Counted from the stretch's first letter, positions 15,130-24,307 are shown. The stretch: DNA of 64,000 nucleotides from J027 sp034437655 (GCA_034437655.1 DAOTTU010000001.1:1-64000), one strand, 5' to 3'. The notes: a model not told the origin generated them from the sequence alone. Made by a program: numbers and translations.

Positions 15130-16519
15130 GTCCGTGGGCCTCCTCGGTAGCTTGTGCTTGTGTCTCAGCAATCGGGATCACTGGCACAAAGCGAATGAAC
15201 AGGAACAGCGGTGTCAGGAATAGACCAAACGGTGAAATCAGTGTCAGCCAATCCCAGATCCCGAAGGTGAACGGATCCCACATGGTTTCCATGAAGGGGT
15301 ACGCCAAGCTAACCGGGACGATCACGAAGCGTTCAAGCCACATGCCCACCAAGACAAAGACCGACACCACCACAATCGTGAGATGATTGGTGCGGAAGCG
15401 CCGGAACCAGAATAGCTGGATCACCGCCGCATTGAAGATAATCATGCCCCAGAAGGCCGGTGCATACGTCCCCAGTGCGCGTTCAACGGTCAGCGCCCAC
15501 TCATTAACATCGCCACTGAACCAGGCGCCGAAGGTTTCAACGAAGTAACCATAGGTCACCAGCAAACCCGTGATGAGCATGAGAATGCCCGCCTTGTTCA
15601 AGTGGTCTTCAGTGATGAGATTGTGCATCTTAAAGCCTGCACGCAGGATGACCGCGAAGATCATCACCATCGCCATACCAGAGAACACTGCACCTGCGAC
15701 AAAGAAGGGGGGGAAGATCGTATGGTGCCAGCCCGGAAGCTGCGAAATCGCAAAGTCTAGACCGACGATACTGTGAACGGAAACAACCAGCGGGGTTGCC
15801 AGCACTGCCAGGAAGAAAGCCGTCTTGTGCAGACCTTCCCAGTGTTGGGCATCGCCACGCCAGCCCATCGCCGGAATTGCAAACGCCAGCCGTACCCACC
15901 TGGACCGCGCACGGTCCCGCATCGTCGCGAGGTCGGGTACAAGGTCAATGTACCAGAACAGCGCCGAGATGATGCCGTAAGTGCTAATGGCGAACATGTC
16001 CCATACGAGCGGGCTGCGCCACTGTGGGAACAGATACAGCGTGTTGGGATATGGCAAAATGTAGTAGGCAAATTCGATACGCCCGAGGTGGATCAGCGGG
16101 AACAAGCCCGCCACTGCCAGCGCAAAGAGCGTCATTGCTTCAGCAAAACGGCTAAAGGCAACACGCCAGCTTTGCCGCATCAAAAGCAAGAATGCGGAAA
16201 TGAACGTCCCCGCGTGACCGATACCGATCCAGAAGATCAGGTTAACAATTGCCATACCCCAGACAACGGGAATATCAATATTCCAGAGCCCGGTGCCACG
16301 AATCGTGACCGATGCAATTGTGAAAAAGAAAACCAGCATCAAAATTGAGGAAATCCCGAAGCCAATGAACCACCACAGCGGTGTGCGGCCAAAGATATTC
16401 CGTGCAATTTTGTCAGCAATACTGCCGGGTTCTTCCCAGGTCGGCGGGTCTGGCACGGGGATAATCGCCCGTCGTGTCCGGTTGCTACCTTGCTGTGGTA
16501 CTGTGTCAAGTGTTGTCAT
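15119..16519 (-). CDS. actC: Alternative complex III quinol-binding membrane subunit ActC (NrfD family)
   Basis: This 466-residue polytopic protein of the NrfD/PsrC family has about ten membrane helices. In alternative complex III, ActC supplies a quinol-binding site near the outer face and passes electrons to the Fe-S clusters of ActB. Helical segments carry family features such as W-I-G-I-G-H-A-G-T-F-I-S-A-F-L and H-S-I-V-G-L-D-F-A. It ends in a His-rich tail (H-G-H-E-H). It follows actB by 9 bp. The usual second NrfD-like subunit, ActF, is not encoded in this operon. Confidence 0.92.
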   Translation of the reverse strand: MTTLDTVPQQGSNRTRRAIIPVPDPPTWEEPGSIADKIARNIFGRTPLWWFIGFGISSILMLVFFFTIASVTIRGTGLWNIDIPVVWGMAIVNLIFWIGIGHAGTFISAFLLLMRQSWRVAFSRFAEAMTLFALAVAGLFPLIHLGRIEFAYYILPYPNTLYLFPQWRSPLVWDMFAISTYGIISALFWYIDLVPDLATMRDRARSRWVRLAFAIPAMGWRGDAQHWEGLHKTAFFLAVLATPLVVSVHSIVGLDFAISQLPGWHHTIFPPFFVAGAVFSGMAMVMIFAVILRAGFKMHNLITEDHLNKAGILMLITGLLVTYGYFVETFGAWFSGDVNEWALTVERALGTYAPAFWGMIIFNAAVIQLFWFRRFRTNHLTIVVVSVFVLVGMWLERFVIVPVSLAYPFMETMWDPFTFGIWDWLTLISPFGLFLTPLFLFIRFVPVIPIAETQAQATEEAHGHEH

Positions 16520-16528
16520 CGCAGTCCC

Positions 16529-19500
16529 CTATTCTCCTTCGCCCTGACCGTGCAGCGCCTCGTTCGGGTTCGACAGGCGTGCCAGGTAGGTCGTACGCGG
16601 GCGGGTGCCCAGTTCACCAAGCAGCTCGTAGTTGAGTGGTTCTGCACGATGCTGGTTTACCTGAGAGTTTTCGGTATTCAAGTCCCCGAAGGAAATGACC
16701 TGTGTCGGGCAAGCCACAGCACACGCTGGCTGAATTTCGCCATCAAACACGCGGCGATCTTCGTTCTTAGCGTGGATGCGGGCTGCACTGATGCGTTGAA
16801 TGCAGTAGGTGCATTTTTCCATCACACCTTCAGACCGTACGGTGACGTCTGGGTTGCGTTGTTCCTCAAGGATGGTTTCGTCGTCGTCAATCCATTTCAG
16901 GAAGTTGAAACGGCGTACGTTGTAGGGGCAGTTTGCAGAACAATACCGCGTGCCGATACAACGGTTGTATACCATTGTGTTGAGGCCTTCGGAGTCGTGG
17001 ACAGTTGCTTCGACCGGGCAAACGATTTCGCAGGGTGCAGTTTCGCAGTGCATACACGGCACCGGCAAGAACGCCACGTGGGTTTCATCACCTTCAGTCA
17101 GGAAGTGACGGTCAACACGAAGCCAGTGCATTTCACGAGCTTTGAGAACCTGTTCCTTACCGACAGTAGGGATTGTGTTTTCTGATTGGCAAGCAATGAT
17201 ACAAGCGTTGCAGCCCATGCAGGCTGTCAGATCAAGCGTCATTGCCCAGGCATAGCCTTCTTCGTATTCACGCAAGTCAAACGCAGTCGCCATCGGGACG
17301 CTGGTTTCGCCTTCATGCGCAAAATTGGGGTTCTGGCGATACTCATTAAGCGTGCCGGTCCGCACGAGCGGTTCCAGGTACCCTTCAAGGTCGTCCAGAT
17401 CAATTTCGCCACGAATGGCTGCCAGTTTATAGCTTTCGTCCAGCGCGTTCAGCGATGCGCCAGCGGCTGTCCACATAGCGGCTGTGGTGCGAATGTCATA
17501 GGCGTTGAAGTTACGGTCATCGTCCACATCAGCGCCACCGCTAGTGCCATACCCTAAGAAGATAGAGACGGTGTTGTCCGCGTGCCCGGGCACTACCCAG
17601 ACGGGGACTTCCATCGTGTTGTCGTTAAGTTGAACTTCAACGAGGTCTTCAAAACTGACATCTAGCCGTTCAGCAGTTGCCGGGCTGAGCAATGCCGCTG
17701 TGTCCCATGACAATTGGGTGATGGGTTTGGGCAGTTCTTGCAGCCAGCTATTGTGTGAGAAGCGACCGTCATAGATGTTCGGGTCAGTGCGGAAGACCAG
17801 TTCCAGATCATTGGAGCTAGCAGTAGGTTCGTTGTTCACCTGCGCACCGAAGTCAGCGCGAAGGGCAACCTCTAGTGCTGCATAGGCGCTGTCTGGTGCA
17901 AGACCGTCGTGCAAGGTCCGTCGCCAGTAGGCTTCAAAATCGTCGCCTTCATACAAGTCTTCCCAGAGGGCACGAACAACATCGTAGTCAGAATCATCGT
18001 CTTCGAGCAACAAGCCAAGCATCTGGTTTGCAGAACGCACGGTGTCGTACAGCGGGCCGATTGGTGGTTGAACCACACTCAAAGACCCGTCATAGGCGCG
18101 GCCATCGCTCCACTCTTCAATGAAGTGTGTTTGCGGAATGTGCCATTCGCACTGGCGTGAGGTTTCGTCGTTATACAGTGACAAATGCACCGTGAACGGC
18201 ACCTCGGCAAGCAAGTCTGCAAACGGTACGTCAGCAGGTGCGTTATAGACCGGGTTACCACCGAGGATAAAGACAGCTTCAACCTGGCGGGCCGTAATGT
18301 CATCGACCAATGCGGTGATTTGTTCAGTATAAGAAACCGGGTTTGCTTCAACAGGCGCGGTGTAGTAAACCGTATTGCCAACGTTCCCCAGAGCAGCGTT
18401 AATGGCATGAACAAGCGCGTGTACGACTGGTGGTTGTTCGTCACCAGCGACAACGATGCTCGCGCCTTCGTTTTGCTCTAAGTCTTCAAGCAATGCATTG
18501 AACCAGGCTGCATCCCATGCGTCAGAGGTCACACGGCCACTGACATCAACACCCAGTTCGGACGCAATGGCCCGGGCGAGTGCTTCAACGTCACTGGGGC
18601 TGAGTGCCAGACGGTGGTCTGCCATTGTCCCGGTTACTGAGGGCGTGCTTTCAGCCACATACAGGCGGTTCATTTCGGCCGTATCGGGGTCAGCACCAAG
18701 CACCTTACGCCGTGCAGCGAAATCACGCGCATAGCGCAGGCTACCGGGCATTGCGTACATAAAATTCGCGTCTAATGAGACGACGACATTGGCCTGATCA
18801 AAGCGATAGACAGTATTGACGACCTGGTCAAACGCAAGCTGTGCGCCAGCGATAACGTTATCGCGTGTCACAGGCTCGTACTGATACCACCGCGCACCGG
18901 GGTACGCTTCCAGGACAGCGTTCAAGCGGCTTGCGATTGTTGGGGAAGAAACGCCTTCAGTCAAAATCGCAATGCGTGAACTTTGCGCGTCAGAAAGCAC
19001 ACTTTCCAGGTCTTGCAAGAAGTTATCAAATGTATCTGGTTGACGATTGCGCAGTACCCGTGTTTCACGATCAGGGTTATATAGCTCAAGAATCGAGCCC
19101 TGCATGTAAGTATTGCTGCCACCGAGTGCGGCGGGGTGTTCGGGGTTACCGTCTACCCGTGTTGGACGCCCCTGGTGGGTTTCAATGGTGACGCCTGTCG
19201 CAAAACCACCGATAGTCATGGTGGAATTGAAATAAAGCGGAATGCCGGGGACCAGAACCTCTGGCGCGATCACATAAGGAATGATCTCTTCACCGGGTGG
19301 TTCGGCAGTACAGGCTGCACCGAAACCGACAATGGCAAGTGAGCCACCCATCAGCTTCATAAAGGTTCGCCGATCCATGCCATATTGTCGGCGCACGGCA
19401 GCTTCACGCGGGCGTTCGCGCTGAAGCAAGTCGTCAAATTCCTGATCTGACAGGTGTTCTACTGACAGATGCTGGTTTTCAACGCCACGGCCGACAGCAT

Positions 19501-19534
19501 TAGGATCGTAGTGCCGATTACTCTCGTTTGTCAT
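16529..19534 (-). CDS. actB: Alternative complex III molybdopterin-like/iron-sulfur subunit ActB
   Basis: This is the large peripheral subunit of alternative complex III (1001 residues from the ATG at 19532-19534, preceded by AAAGGATC). A twin-arginine signal (D-R-R-T-F-M-K) followed by a hydrophobic run and G-A-A-C predicts Tat export and a possible lipid anchor on the outer face. A long molybdopterin-oxidoreductase-like domain follows, which in this family lacks the cofactor. The C-terminal third has four ferredoxin-type cysteine groups: C-M-G-C-N-A-C, C-M-H-C-E-T-A-P-C, C-I-G-T-R-Y-C-S-A-N-C and C-T-Y-C-I-Q. The fusion of both parts in one chain is typical of ActB. Confidence 0.94.
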   Translation of the reverse strand: MTNESNRHYDPNAVGRGVENQHLSVEHLSDQEFDDLLQRERPREAAVRRQYGMDRRTFMKLMGGSLAIVGFGAACTAEPPGEEIIPYVIAPEVLVPGIPLYFNSTMTIGGFATGVTIETHQGRPTRVDGNPEHPAALGGSNTYMQGSILELYNPDRETRVLRNRQPDTFDNFLQDLESVLSDAQSSRIAILTEGVSSPTIASRLNAVLEAYPGARWYQYEPVTRDNVIAGAQLAFDQVVNTVYRFDQANVVVSLDANFMYAMPGSLRYARDFAARRKVLGADPDTAEMNRLYVAESTPSVTGTMADHRLALSPSDVEALARAIASELGVDVSGRVTSDAWDAAWFNALLEDLEQNEGASIVVAGDEQPPVVHALVHAINAALGNVGNTVYYTAPVEANPVSYTEQITALVDDITARQVEAVFILGGNPVYNAPADVPFADLLAEVPFTVHLSLYNDETSRQCEWHIPQTHFIEEWSDGRAYDGSLSVVQPPIGPLYDTVRSANQMLGLLLEDDDSDYDVVRALWEDLYEGDDFEAYWRRTLHDGLAPDSAYAALEVALRADFGAQVNNEPTASSNDLELVFRTDPNIYDGRFSHNSWLQELPKPITQLSWDTAALLSPATAERLDVSFEDLVEVQLNDNTMEVPVWVVPGHADNTVSIFLGYGTSGGADVDDDRNFNAYDIRTTAAMWTAAGASLNALDESYKLAAIRGEIDLDDLEGYLEPLVRTGTLNEYRQNPNFAHEGETSVPMATAFDLREYEEGYAWAMTLDLTACMGCNACIIACQSENTIPTVGKEQVLKAREMHWLRVDRHFLTEGDETHVAFLPVPCMHCETAPCEIVCPVEATVHDSEGLNTMVYNRCIGTRYCSANCPYNVRRFNFLKWIDDDETILEEQRNPDVTVRSEGVMEKCTYCIQRISAARIHAKNEDRRVFDGEIQPACAVACPTQVISFGDLNTENSQVNQHRAEPLNYELLGELGTRPRTTYLARLSNPNEALHGQGEGE

Positions 19535-19548
19535 AACTTGATCCTTTT

Positions 19549-20211
19549 CTAACGGTGACAAATCCAGCAGCCATCAAGACGATCAACGTTAATGTTCTGT
19601 TCTTCGACGAGTTGCAAGCCAAATTCTTCCTGGTTTGCGGGCGGTTCGTAATCGAAGTTGTAAACCTCCGACACGGGACGAATAAACTGCTCCGGTGCCC
19701 AGTGGCAGTCCAAGCACCACGACATGGTCATATTTTCTGCCTGCCACACCAACGGCATTTCGTTCACCGGGCCATGACAAGTTTCGCAAGCGAAGCCCAC
19801 ATTTACATGTGCGCTATGGTTGAAATACACGTGGCCTGCAAGGTCATGCACTCGGTTCCATTCCAACCGTTCGCCCGTTTCCAAGTAGCTTGTACGCACG
19901 GGTTCCAGCAGTTCGCTGTAGGTTGCAATCTGCGAATGGCAGGTCATGCAAGTGTGTGTATGTGGAATACCACCATACGGTCCTTGTTCGGCCGATTTGT
20001 GGCAATAGATACATTCGATGTTCAGAACGTCGCTATGCAACTCATGGCTAAAACGAACCGGTTGTTCGATCGCGATACCAACGGGTGCTCTGGTATATGG
20101 TGAGCGGTTTTGCACCAGTAGTAGTGCAACGCCGACCACAACCACCAGCAGCCCCCCCAGCAAACTCAGTCGAGCGATGGTGTTGGCAGAGGGATTGAAT
20201 AGTTGTGACAT
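19549..20211 (-). CDS. actA: Alternative complex III pentaheme cytochrome c ActA
   Basis: ActA is the pentaheme subunit that opens most act operons. The product has an N-terminal membrane helix (about 15-35) and five C-x-x-C-H motifs: C-I-Y-C-H, C-M-T-C-H, C-E-T-C-H, C-L-D-C-H and C-W-I-C-H, the last at the extreme C-terminus. The ATG at 20209-20211 is preceded by GGGGTGA. A TTG nine codons upstream keeps the frame open but lacks a comparable site. This is the first gene of the minus-strand photosynthesis cluster; the 868-bp region before it should hold its promoter. Confidence 0.94.
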   Translation of the reverse strand: MSQLFNPSANTIARLSLLGGLLVVVVGVALLLVQNRSPYTRAPVGIAIEQPVRFSHELHSDVLNIECIYCHKSAEQGPYGGIPHTHTCMTCHSQIATYSELLEPVRTSYLETGERLEWNRVHDLAGHVYFNHSAHVNVGFACETCHGPVNEMPLVWQAENMTMSWCLDCHWAPEQFIRPVSEVYNFDYEPPANQEEFGLQLVEEQNINVDRLDGCWICHR

Positions 20212-20421
20212 GTCACCCCAATCTAGCTCAGTAGACAAAAATCGACTATTGGGAGTCTTTCTCCCAGCTCTCTATTGCTATGCTATTGCGTTGACGATGA
20301 TGTAGTGGTGACAGTGATGTGATGTCGGTCGTTGATGTGTGATGGTCAATAAATAACGTAGTAATTTTCACCGTCTTAGGTGTTGATTAAAATGATACGG
20401 CACGGGGCACAGACATACCAA

Positions 20422-20433
20422 TGACTATTGTCA
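20422..20433. promoter_or_regulatory. Dyad TGACTATTGTCA
   Basis: This 12-bp element has perfectly complementary TGAC/GTCA arms and matches the dyad at 20901-20912 in 10 of 12 positions. It lies about 210 bp upstream of the actA start. The operator role is inferred. Confidence 0.4.
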
Positions 20434-20509
20434 CGTACACGCATGGCAGAATGTAATCTCCAACGTATTTCAAACAGCCAGAAACGCCTGAATTTTCGTA
20501 CTATTACAT

Positions 20510-20660
20510 CAATACCTTCGCCAAAAATCAGCATGGTAGAAAAAATGACCATTTTGGCGGAAATTTGATACGTCATGAGCTTTTGTGAACCCAATTTTCG
20601 CGCCATTCATTACGTTTTCCAGCGAGTTCTACCCAAATTTCAAAATTGGCGAAGGTATTG
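20510..20660. repeat. 15-bp inverted repeat with 121-bp spacer
   Basis: CAATACCTTCGCCAA at 20510-20524 is the exact reverse complement of TTGGCGAAGGTATTG at 20646-20660. An inner pair, GAAATTTG (20560-20567) and CAAATTTC (20634-20641), is nested inside. The whole could form a large cruciform or a folded leader RNA, or be the remnant of a small mobile element. No target-site duplication was evident. Confidence 0.55.
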
Positions 20661-20900
20661 TTACATAAGAGGCGTGATTGCTAATTTTTTGAATGAGCGG
20701 GCTATATGTGTAACGTTAACATTTGTGACGGCCGAGAGAAATGCCCCATGCAAGCGCTCCTTTATCCATCAGGTCTGCACGCTCGCATAAGTGCTTGGTA
20801 CGGTGCTGTTTTGCAGCCTTACGTCAATAGCTATAAAACCCAGAAGCGGCATCATATGTCATGTTGCAGAAATATCAACTGGCTGGCATGGTGTTGAATA

Positions 20901-20912
20901 TGACATTTGTCA
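20901..20912. promoter_or_regulatory. Perfect dyad TGACATTTGTCA, match to the pufB upstream site
   Basis: This element differs from the pufB upstream dyad (12896-12907) only at the two central A/T bases, and both are followed by the same TCATCATCT-like sequence. It lies 168 bp before sat-cysC and 690 bp before actA. A shared DNA-binding regulator is inferred. Confidence 0.5.
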
Positions 20913-20988
20913 TCATCTTTTCCTTTTCAGGTCGCGGACTACAAAGCGCCCTACCCTTACACCTCACCCCAAATTGGGCAAAGACTTT

Positions 20989-20994
20989 TATAAT
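20989..20994 (+). promoter_or_regulatory. Consensus -10 box upstream of sat-cysC
   Basis: TATAAT matches the sigma-70 -10 consensus exactly. No good -35 hexamer lies at 16-18 bp, so an activator may be needed. Four TTGCA repeats follow immediately (20995, 21009, 21018, 21029). Confidence 0.4.
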
Positions 20995-21079
20995 TTGCAC
21001 AACATGACTTGCAAACCTTGCAAAAACTTTGCAAAATCCCACGGTCAAATTCAATCATCAAGGACTAAGGATACAATTT

Positions 21080-22813
21080 ATGAGCAGCACAACGCTTATC
21101 TCACCTTATGGTGGCACGCTCGTTGACCTTCGCGTCGACGAACAAGAATACGAGGCGCTTAAAAAATATGCTGGCAAGCTGAAGTCTATTCAGTTGAGCC
21201 AACGTGAAATTCATGACCTCGAACTACTCGCTGTGGGTGCCTTTTCCCCATTAGATCGCTTTATGGGAGAAGATGACCACCAGAGTGTGCTGGACAACGT
21301 AACCCTCGCAGATGGGACTGTTTGGCCCATGCCCATTGTGCTCTCAGTGACAGAAGACGATGACATTGATGTTGGGATGGAAATTGCCCTGCGCGACCGT
21401 AAGAATCGCATTCTGGCAATTATGGAAGTCGAAGAAAAATACACCTGGGATGTGAAAGAAACCGCGCAAAAGGTATTCGGCACACTCGATGAGCGCCACC
21501 CCACTGTCGCAGAAATGTACAACTGGGGCAAATTCTTGATTTCCGGGGCGTTGAAGGTTCTCGAAATCCCACAACATAACGATTTTCAAGATGTTCGCCG
21601 CACACCGGCCGAAACCCGCGAAGTGCTGGAATCCTATGGGCATCAGAACGTGGTCGCTTTCCAAACCCGCAACCCCATGCACCGTGTCCATGAAGAACTC
21701 ACCAAGCGTGCGATTGCCGCAGTCGATGGTGTGCTGTTGCTGCACCCGGTGGTCGGTATGACAAAGCCCGGCGACGTGGACTACTACACCCGTGTACGCA
21801 CCTACAAAGCGTTGACTGCAAACTATTATGAACCCGATCGCATTTGCTTGAGCCTATTGCCGCTGGCAATGCGCATGGGTGGCCCGCGTGAAGCGCTGTG
21901 GCATGCAATCATCCGCCGCAACTATGGCGCGAATCATCTGATTGTCGGGCGTGACCACGCCGGCCCGGGCAAAGATTCAAACGGCAACCCGATTTACGGT
22001 CCATACGACGCGCAGGATATGGTCAGTCAATATGAAGACAAGATCGGCGTGAAGATGGTCCCCTTCGCCTGGATGACCTACCTACCCGACGAAGATCGTT
22101 ATGAAGAAGCCTCCCAAATTGATGAAGGCACCCGCACCCTCTCGATAAGTGGCACACAGGTTCGTGAAGACTATCTTGGTAAGGGTGTAGCACTGCCAGA
22201 ATGGTTCACCCGCCCAGAAGTGGCTGAAATCCTTATTGAAACATATCCACCTGCGCATCGGCGTGGTTTGTGCATCTGGTTCACAGGTTTGAGCGGTTCT
22301 GGTAAATCTACAACAGCCGATCTGCTTACCTCAATGGTGTTAGAACACGGACGGCAGGTAACCGTGCTTGATGGTGACGTCGTACGTACCCATCTATCGA
22401 AGGGGCTAGGCTTCAGCAAGGCCGACCGTGACATCAACATTCGACGTATTGGCTTTGTTGCTGCGGAAATTGTGCGGCATGGTGGGATCGTCATTTGTGC
22501 AGCAGTGAGCCCCTATCGCGCTACCCGCAACGAGGTCCGTTCGATGATGCCAGAAGGCGCATTCGTTGAGGTCTTCGTAGACACACCGTTGGAAGTTTGT
22601 GAAGAGCGTGACACGAAGGGACTTTATGCCAAGGCCCGTCGCGGTGAAATCAAGGACTTCACTGGCATTGACGACCCCTACGAAGAACCACACAGTCCAG
22701 AATTCCGCCTGACTACTACCGACACATCTTCACGTCAGAATGCAGAAACGATCTTGCAACATCTCATTAAACATGGCTACTTCAAGCTGCCAGAACCAGA
22801 AATGGCATTCTAG
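21080..22813 (+). CDS. Fused sulfate adenylyltransferase / APS kinase
   Basis: This 577-residue bifunctional enzyme converts sulfate to APS and then PAPS. The N-terminal ATP sulfurylase part (about 1-390) has the nucleotide-binding R-N-P-M-H-R-V-H and G-R-D-H-A-G-P-G motifs. The C-terminal APS kinase part (about 400-577) has the P-loop G-L-S-G-S-G-K-S-T and the D-G-D-x-V-R segment. The ATG at 21080 is chosen because the protein then begins at the family N-terminus; the longer frame upstream covers the promoter. A SulP-type transporter is encoded at 54901. Assimilatory sulfate activation is the likely role. Confidence 0.9.
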   Translation: MSSTTLISPYGGTLVDLRVDEQEYEALKKYAGKLKSIQLSQREIHDLELLAVGAFSPLDRFMGEDDHQSVLDNVTLADGTVWPMPIVLSVTEDDDIDVGMEIALRDRKNRILAIMEVEEKYTWDVKETAQKVFGTLDERHPTVAEMYNWGKFLISGALKVLEIPQHNDFQDVRRTPAETREVLESYGHQNVVAFQTRNPMHRVHEELTKRAIAAVDGVLLLHPVVGMTKPGDVDYYTRVRTYKALTANYYEPDRICLSLLPLAMRMGGPREALWHAIIRRNYGANHLIVGRDHAGPGKDSNGNPIYGPYDAQDMVSQYEDKIGVKMVPFAWMTYLPDEDRYEEASQIDEGTRTLSISGTQVREDYLGKGVALPEWFTRPEVAEILIETYPPAHRRGLCIWFTGLSGSGKSTTADLLTSMVLEHGRQVTVLDGDVVRTHLSKGLGFSKADRDINIRRIGFVAAEIVRHGGIVICAAVSPYRATRNEVRSMMPEGAFVEVFVDTPLEVCEERDTKGLYAKARRGEIKDFTGIDDPYEEPHSPEFRLTTTDTSSRQNAETILQHLIKHGYFKLPEPEMAF

Positions 22814-22852
22814 AATCCATTTCCAAAAAACAAATACCACCCCGCTTTGCAG

Positions 22853-22871
22853 AGGAGGCCACGTGCCTCCT
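22853..22871 (+). terminator. Terminator-like hairpin after sat-cysC
   Basis: AGGAGGC (22853-22859) and GCCTCCT (22865-22871) form a perfect 7-bp stem with a CACGT loop, followed by TATTAT. It lies 40 bp after the stop. The T-tract is interrupted, so strength is uncertain. Confidence 0.5.
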
Positions 22872-23043
22872 TATTATCTGTCACCGGTTTATCCCAAATA
22901 CAGCTCCCCCAAAGATATGCGGTATAGATACAATAGGAAATTGATGCCAACTCGCGATCAGTGCATATTCATGCTATTATGAGGCTGTAGGTTTATTGCG
23001 AACTGCTTCGCCATTTGTAGGTCATTTAACGAGATGAAACGCC

Positions 23044-24198
23044 GTGAAACTTGATATTGCCAGTTTAGAAGCCAATCCCCTCGTAAAATGGAGTATCATT
23101 ACCCTATCTGTTGCCTTTGGTGCCGGGCTGTTTGTGTGGTTCTTCACCCAGCTAGACACAGAAGGTAACAACCTCGGCATTGACCTTATCTTCTATGCCT
23201 TTCGCGGATGGGATATTCATTACCACGTAGTCAATGGGCTACGCAACCCACCCTGGAGTGTGTTGGTACTGATCCCGTTCGGCGCATTACTTCCCGACAC
23301 CGCATCCTGGGGGTTACTGGCATACGCGACCCTCATTGGCTTAATTCTTAGTGTGCCCGGCAATCAACCAAAGTGGAAATTTAACCTCTCCATCATCCTG
23401 CTTGTTACTGCGTTTCCGACACTGCGCGTTATCGCTGACGCGCAACTTGAAATACTGGTGATTGGCGGTATTCTCGCCACTGTCTATGGTCTAGCACACC
23501 AGAACCCTTACGCGCTGGCATTGGGGAGCTTGTTTGCGACTACTAAACCTCAAGCCGTTTTCGTGCTGATGCCGATTGTGGGCATTTACATGTTGCTGAA
23601 CTGGCCACGCAAGACCTTTTTCCAAGCGGTTGCGCTGGTCGGTGCTGTGGTCATTCCAACGATGTTGTGGCGCGGCGAAGAGTGGCTTGCAGCAGTAGAA
23701 GGCACCTATCAACGTGGTGGCTTGATTGACATCAGCATGTCGGCGGCGCTCCACAGGATGGAATTCGTTCCGATACCGATCATCTATATCATTTTGGCAA
23801 CATTCTTTCTTGCGACGATGTGGATGGTCTGGATAAGCGACCGTAGCATTAGCCGCGAAAAAGCTGCGTTTCTCAGTGCTGCGTCGATGTTGCTTGCGCC
23901 ATATACGGCCGGCAACAGTGTTTTGATTGTGCTGGCTGTCGGGATTGTTTCTCTCTTACGGCGGCGATTGTTGATTGCTTTGCTCATATTTGCAGTCACC
24001 AACTCGTTCTACTACTTCAATCAGCCAGAGAATGCCACATGGTTTGCCTACTTCTGGACAACATATCTGCTTGCTAATTGGCTCATCCTTGCCTGGGACA
24101 TTTATCAGGTCGAAGTGCGCAAAAGTCAGGAAACAGCGGTCGATTCCACTGGCCCAACGCCTGTACCAAACCATCAGCATGTACCACACAGCAGTTAA
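23044..24198 (+). CDS. Polytopic membrane protein, possible GT87/DUF2029 glycosyltransferase
   Basis: This 384-residue protein has roughly nine to ten hydrophobic helices. An early D-L-I-F-Y-A-F-R-G-W-D segment and R-N-P-P-W-S in the first extracytoplasmic loop recall polyprenol-phosphate-sugar-dependent glycosyltransferases of the GT-C/DUF2029 type. The start appears to be GTG at 23044, since no in-frame ATG lies near. It is single, with 230 bp before it and the aromatic operon leader after it. Donor and acceptor cannot be stated. Confidence 0.5.
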   Translation: MKLDIASLEANPLVKWSIITLSVAFGAGLFVWFFTQLDTEGNNLGIDLIFYAFRGWDIHYHVVNGLRNPPWSVLVLIPFGALLPDTASWGLLAYATLIGLILSVPGNQPKWKFNLSIILLVTAFPTLRVIADAQLEILVIGGILATVYGLAHQNPYALALGSLFATTKPQAVFVLMPIVGIYMLLNWPRKTFFQAVALVGAVVIPTMLWRGEEWLAAVEGTYQRGGLIDISMSAALHRMEFVPIPIIYIILATFFLATMWMVWISDRSISREKAAFLSAASMLLAPYTAGNSVLIVLAVGIVSLLRRRLLIALLIFAVTNSFYYFNQPENATWFAYFWTTYLLANWLILAWDIYQVEVRKSQETAVDSTGPTPVPNHQHVPHSS

Positions 24199-24245
24199 TG
24201 CTCCTCGAGAATTGTATTGGTTAACGAAACTTTAGGATCAATTTG

Positions 24246-24274
24246 TTGACGCTTTTCTTAACCCGTGCTATCCT
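24246..24274 (+). promoter_or_regulatory. Putative sigma-70 promoter of the aromatic operon
   Basis: TTGACG at 24246-24251, a 17-bp spacer and TATCCT at 24269-24274 give good -35 and fair -10 matches. The predicted transcript would begin near 24281, about 27 nt before the leader GTG. Confidence 0.5.
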
Positions 24275-24307
24275 CACTATCACTTGACCAATTGAATGAG
24301 GTTTTTT

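Larger units (their letters stand above)
20212..21079. promoter_or_regulatory. Divergent intergenic region between actA and sat-cysC
   Basis: No credible gene was found in these 868 bp; the short open frames have no ribosome-binding sites and show no recognisable products. The stretch holds three dyad-like elements related to the pufB upstream site (20422-20433, 20718-20728, 20901-20912), a 15-bp inverted repeat (20510-20524 with 20646-20660), a consensus -10 box for sat (20989-20994) and a cluster of TTGCA repeats (20995-21033). It is clearly lower in GC than its surroundings. It probably carries the promoters of both the act-puf-bch cluster and sat-cysC. Confidence 0.6.

Noticed and set aside
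20422..20912. PpsR/CrtJ-type (TGT-N12-ACA) or FNR-type (TTGAT-N4-ATCAA) sites
   Set aside because: The dyads seen here have TGACA arms two bases apart and do not fit either consensus, so no known regulator name was assigned.
20706..21126. Overlapping plus-strand open frames in the act-sat intergenic region
   Set aside because: They have no ribosome-binding sites, overlap each other and the sat start, and their translations show no recognisable domain or plausible composition.
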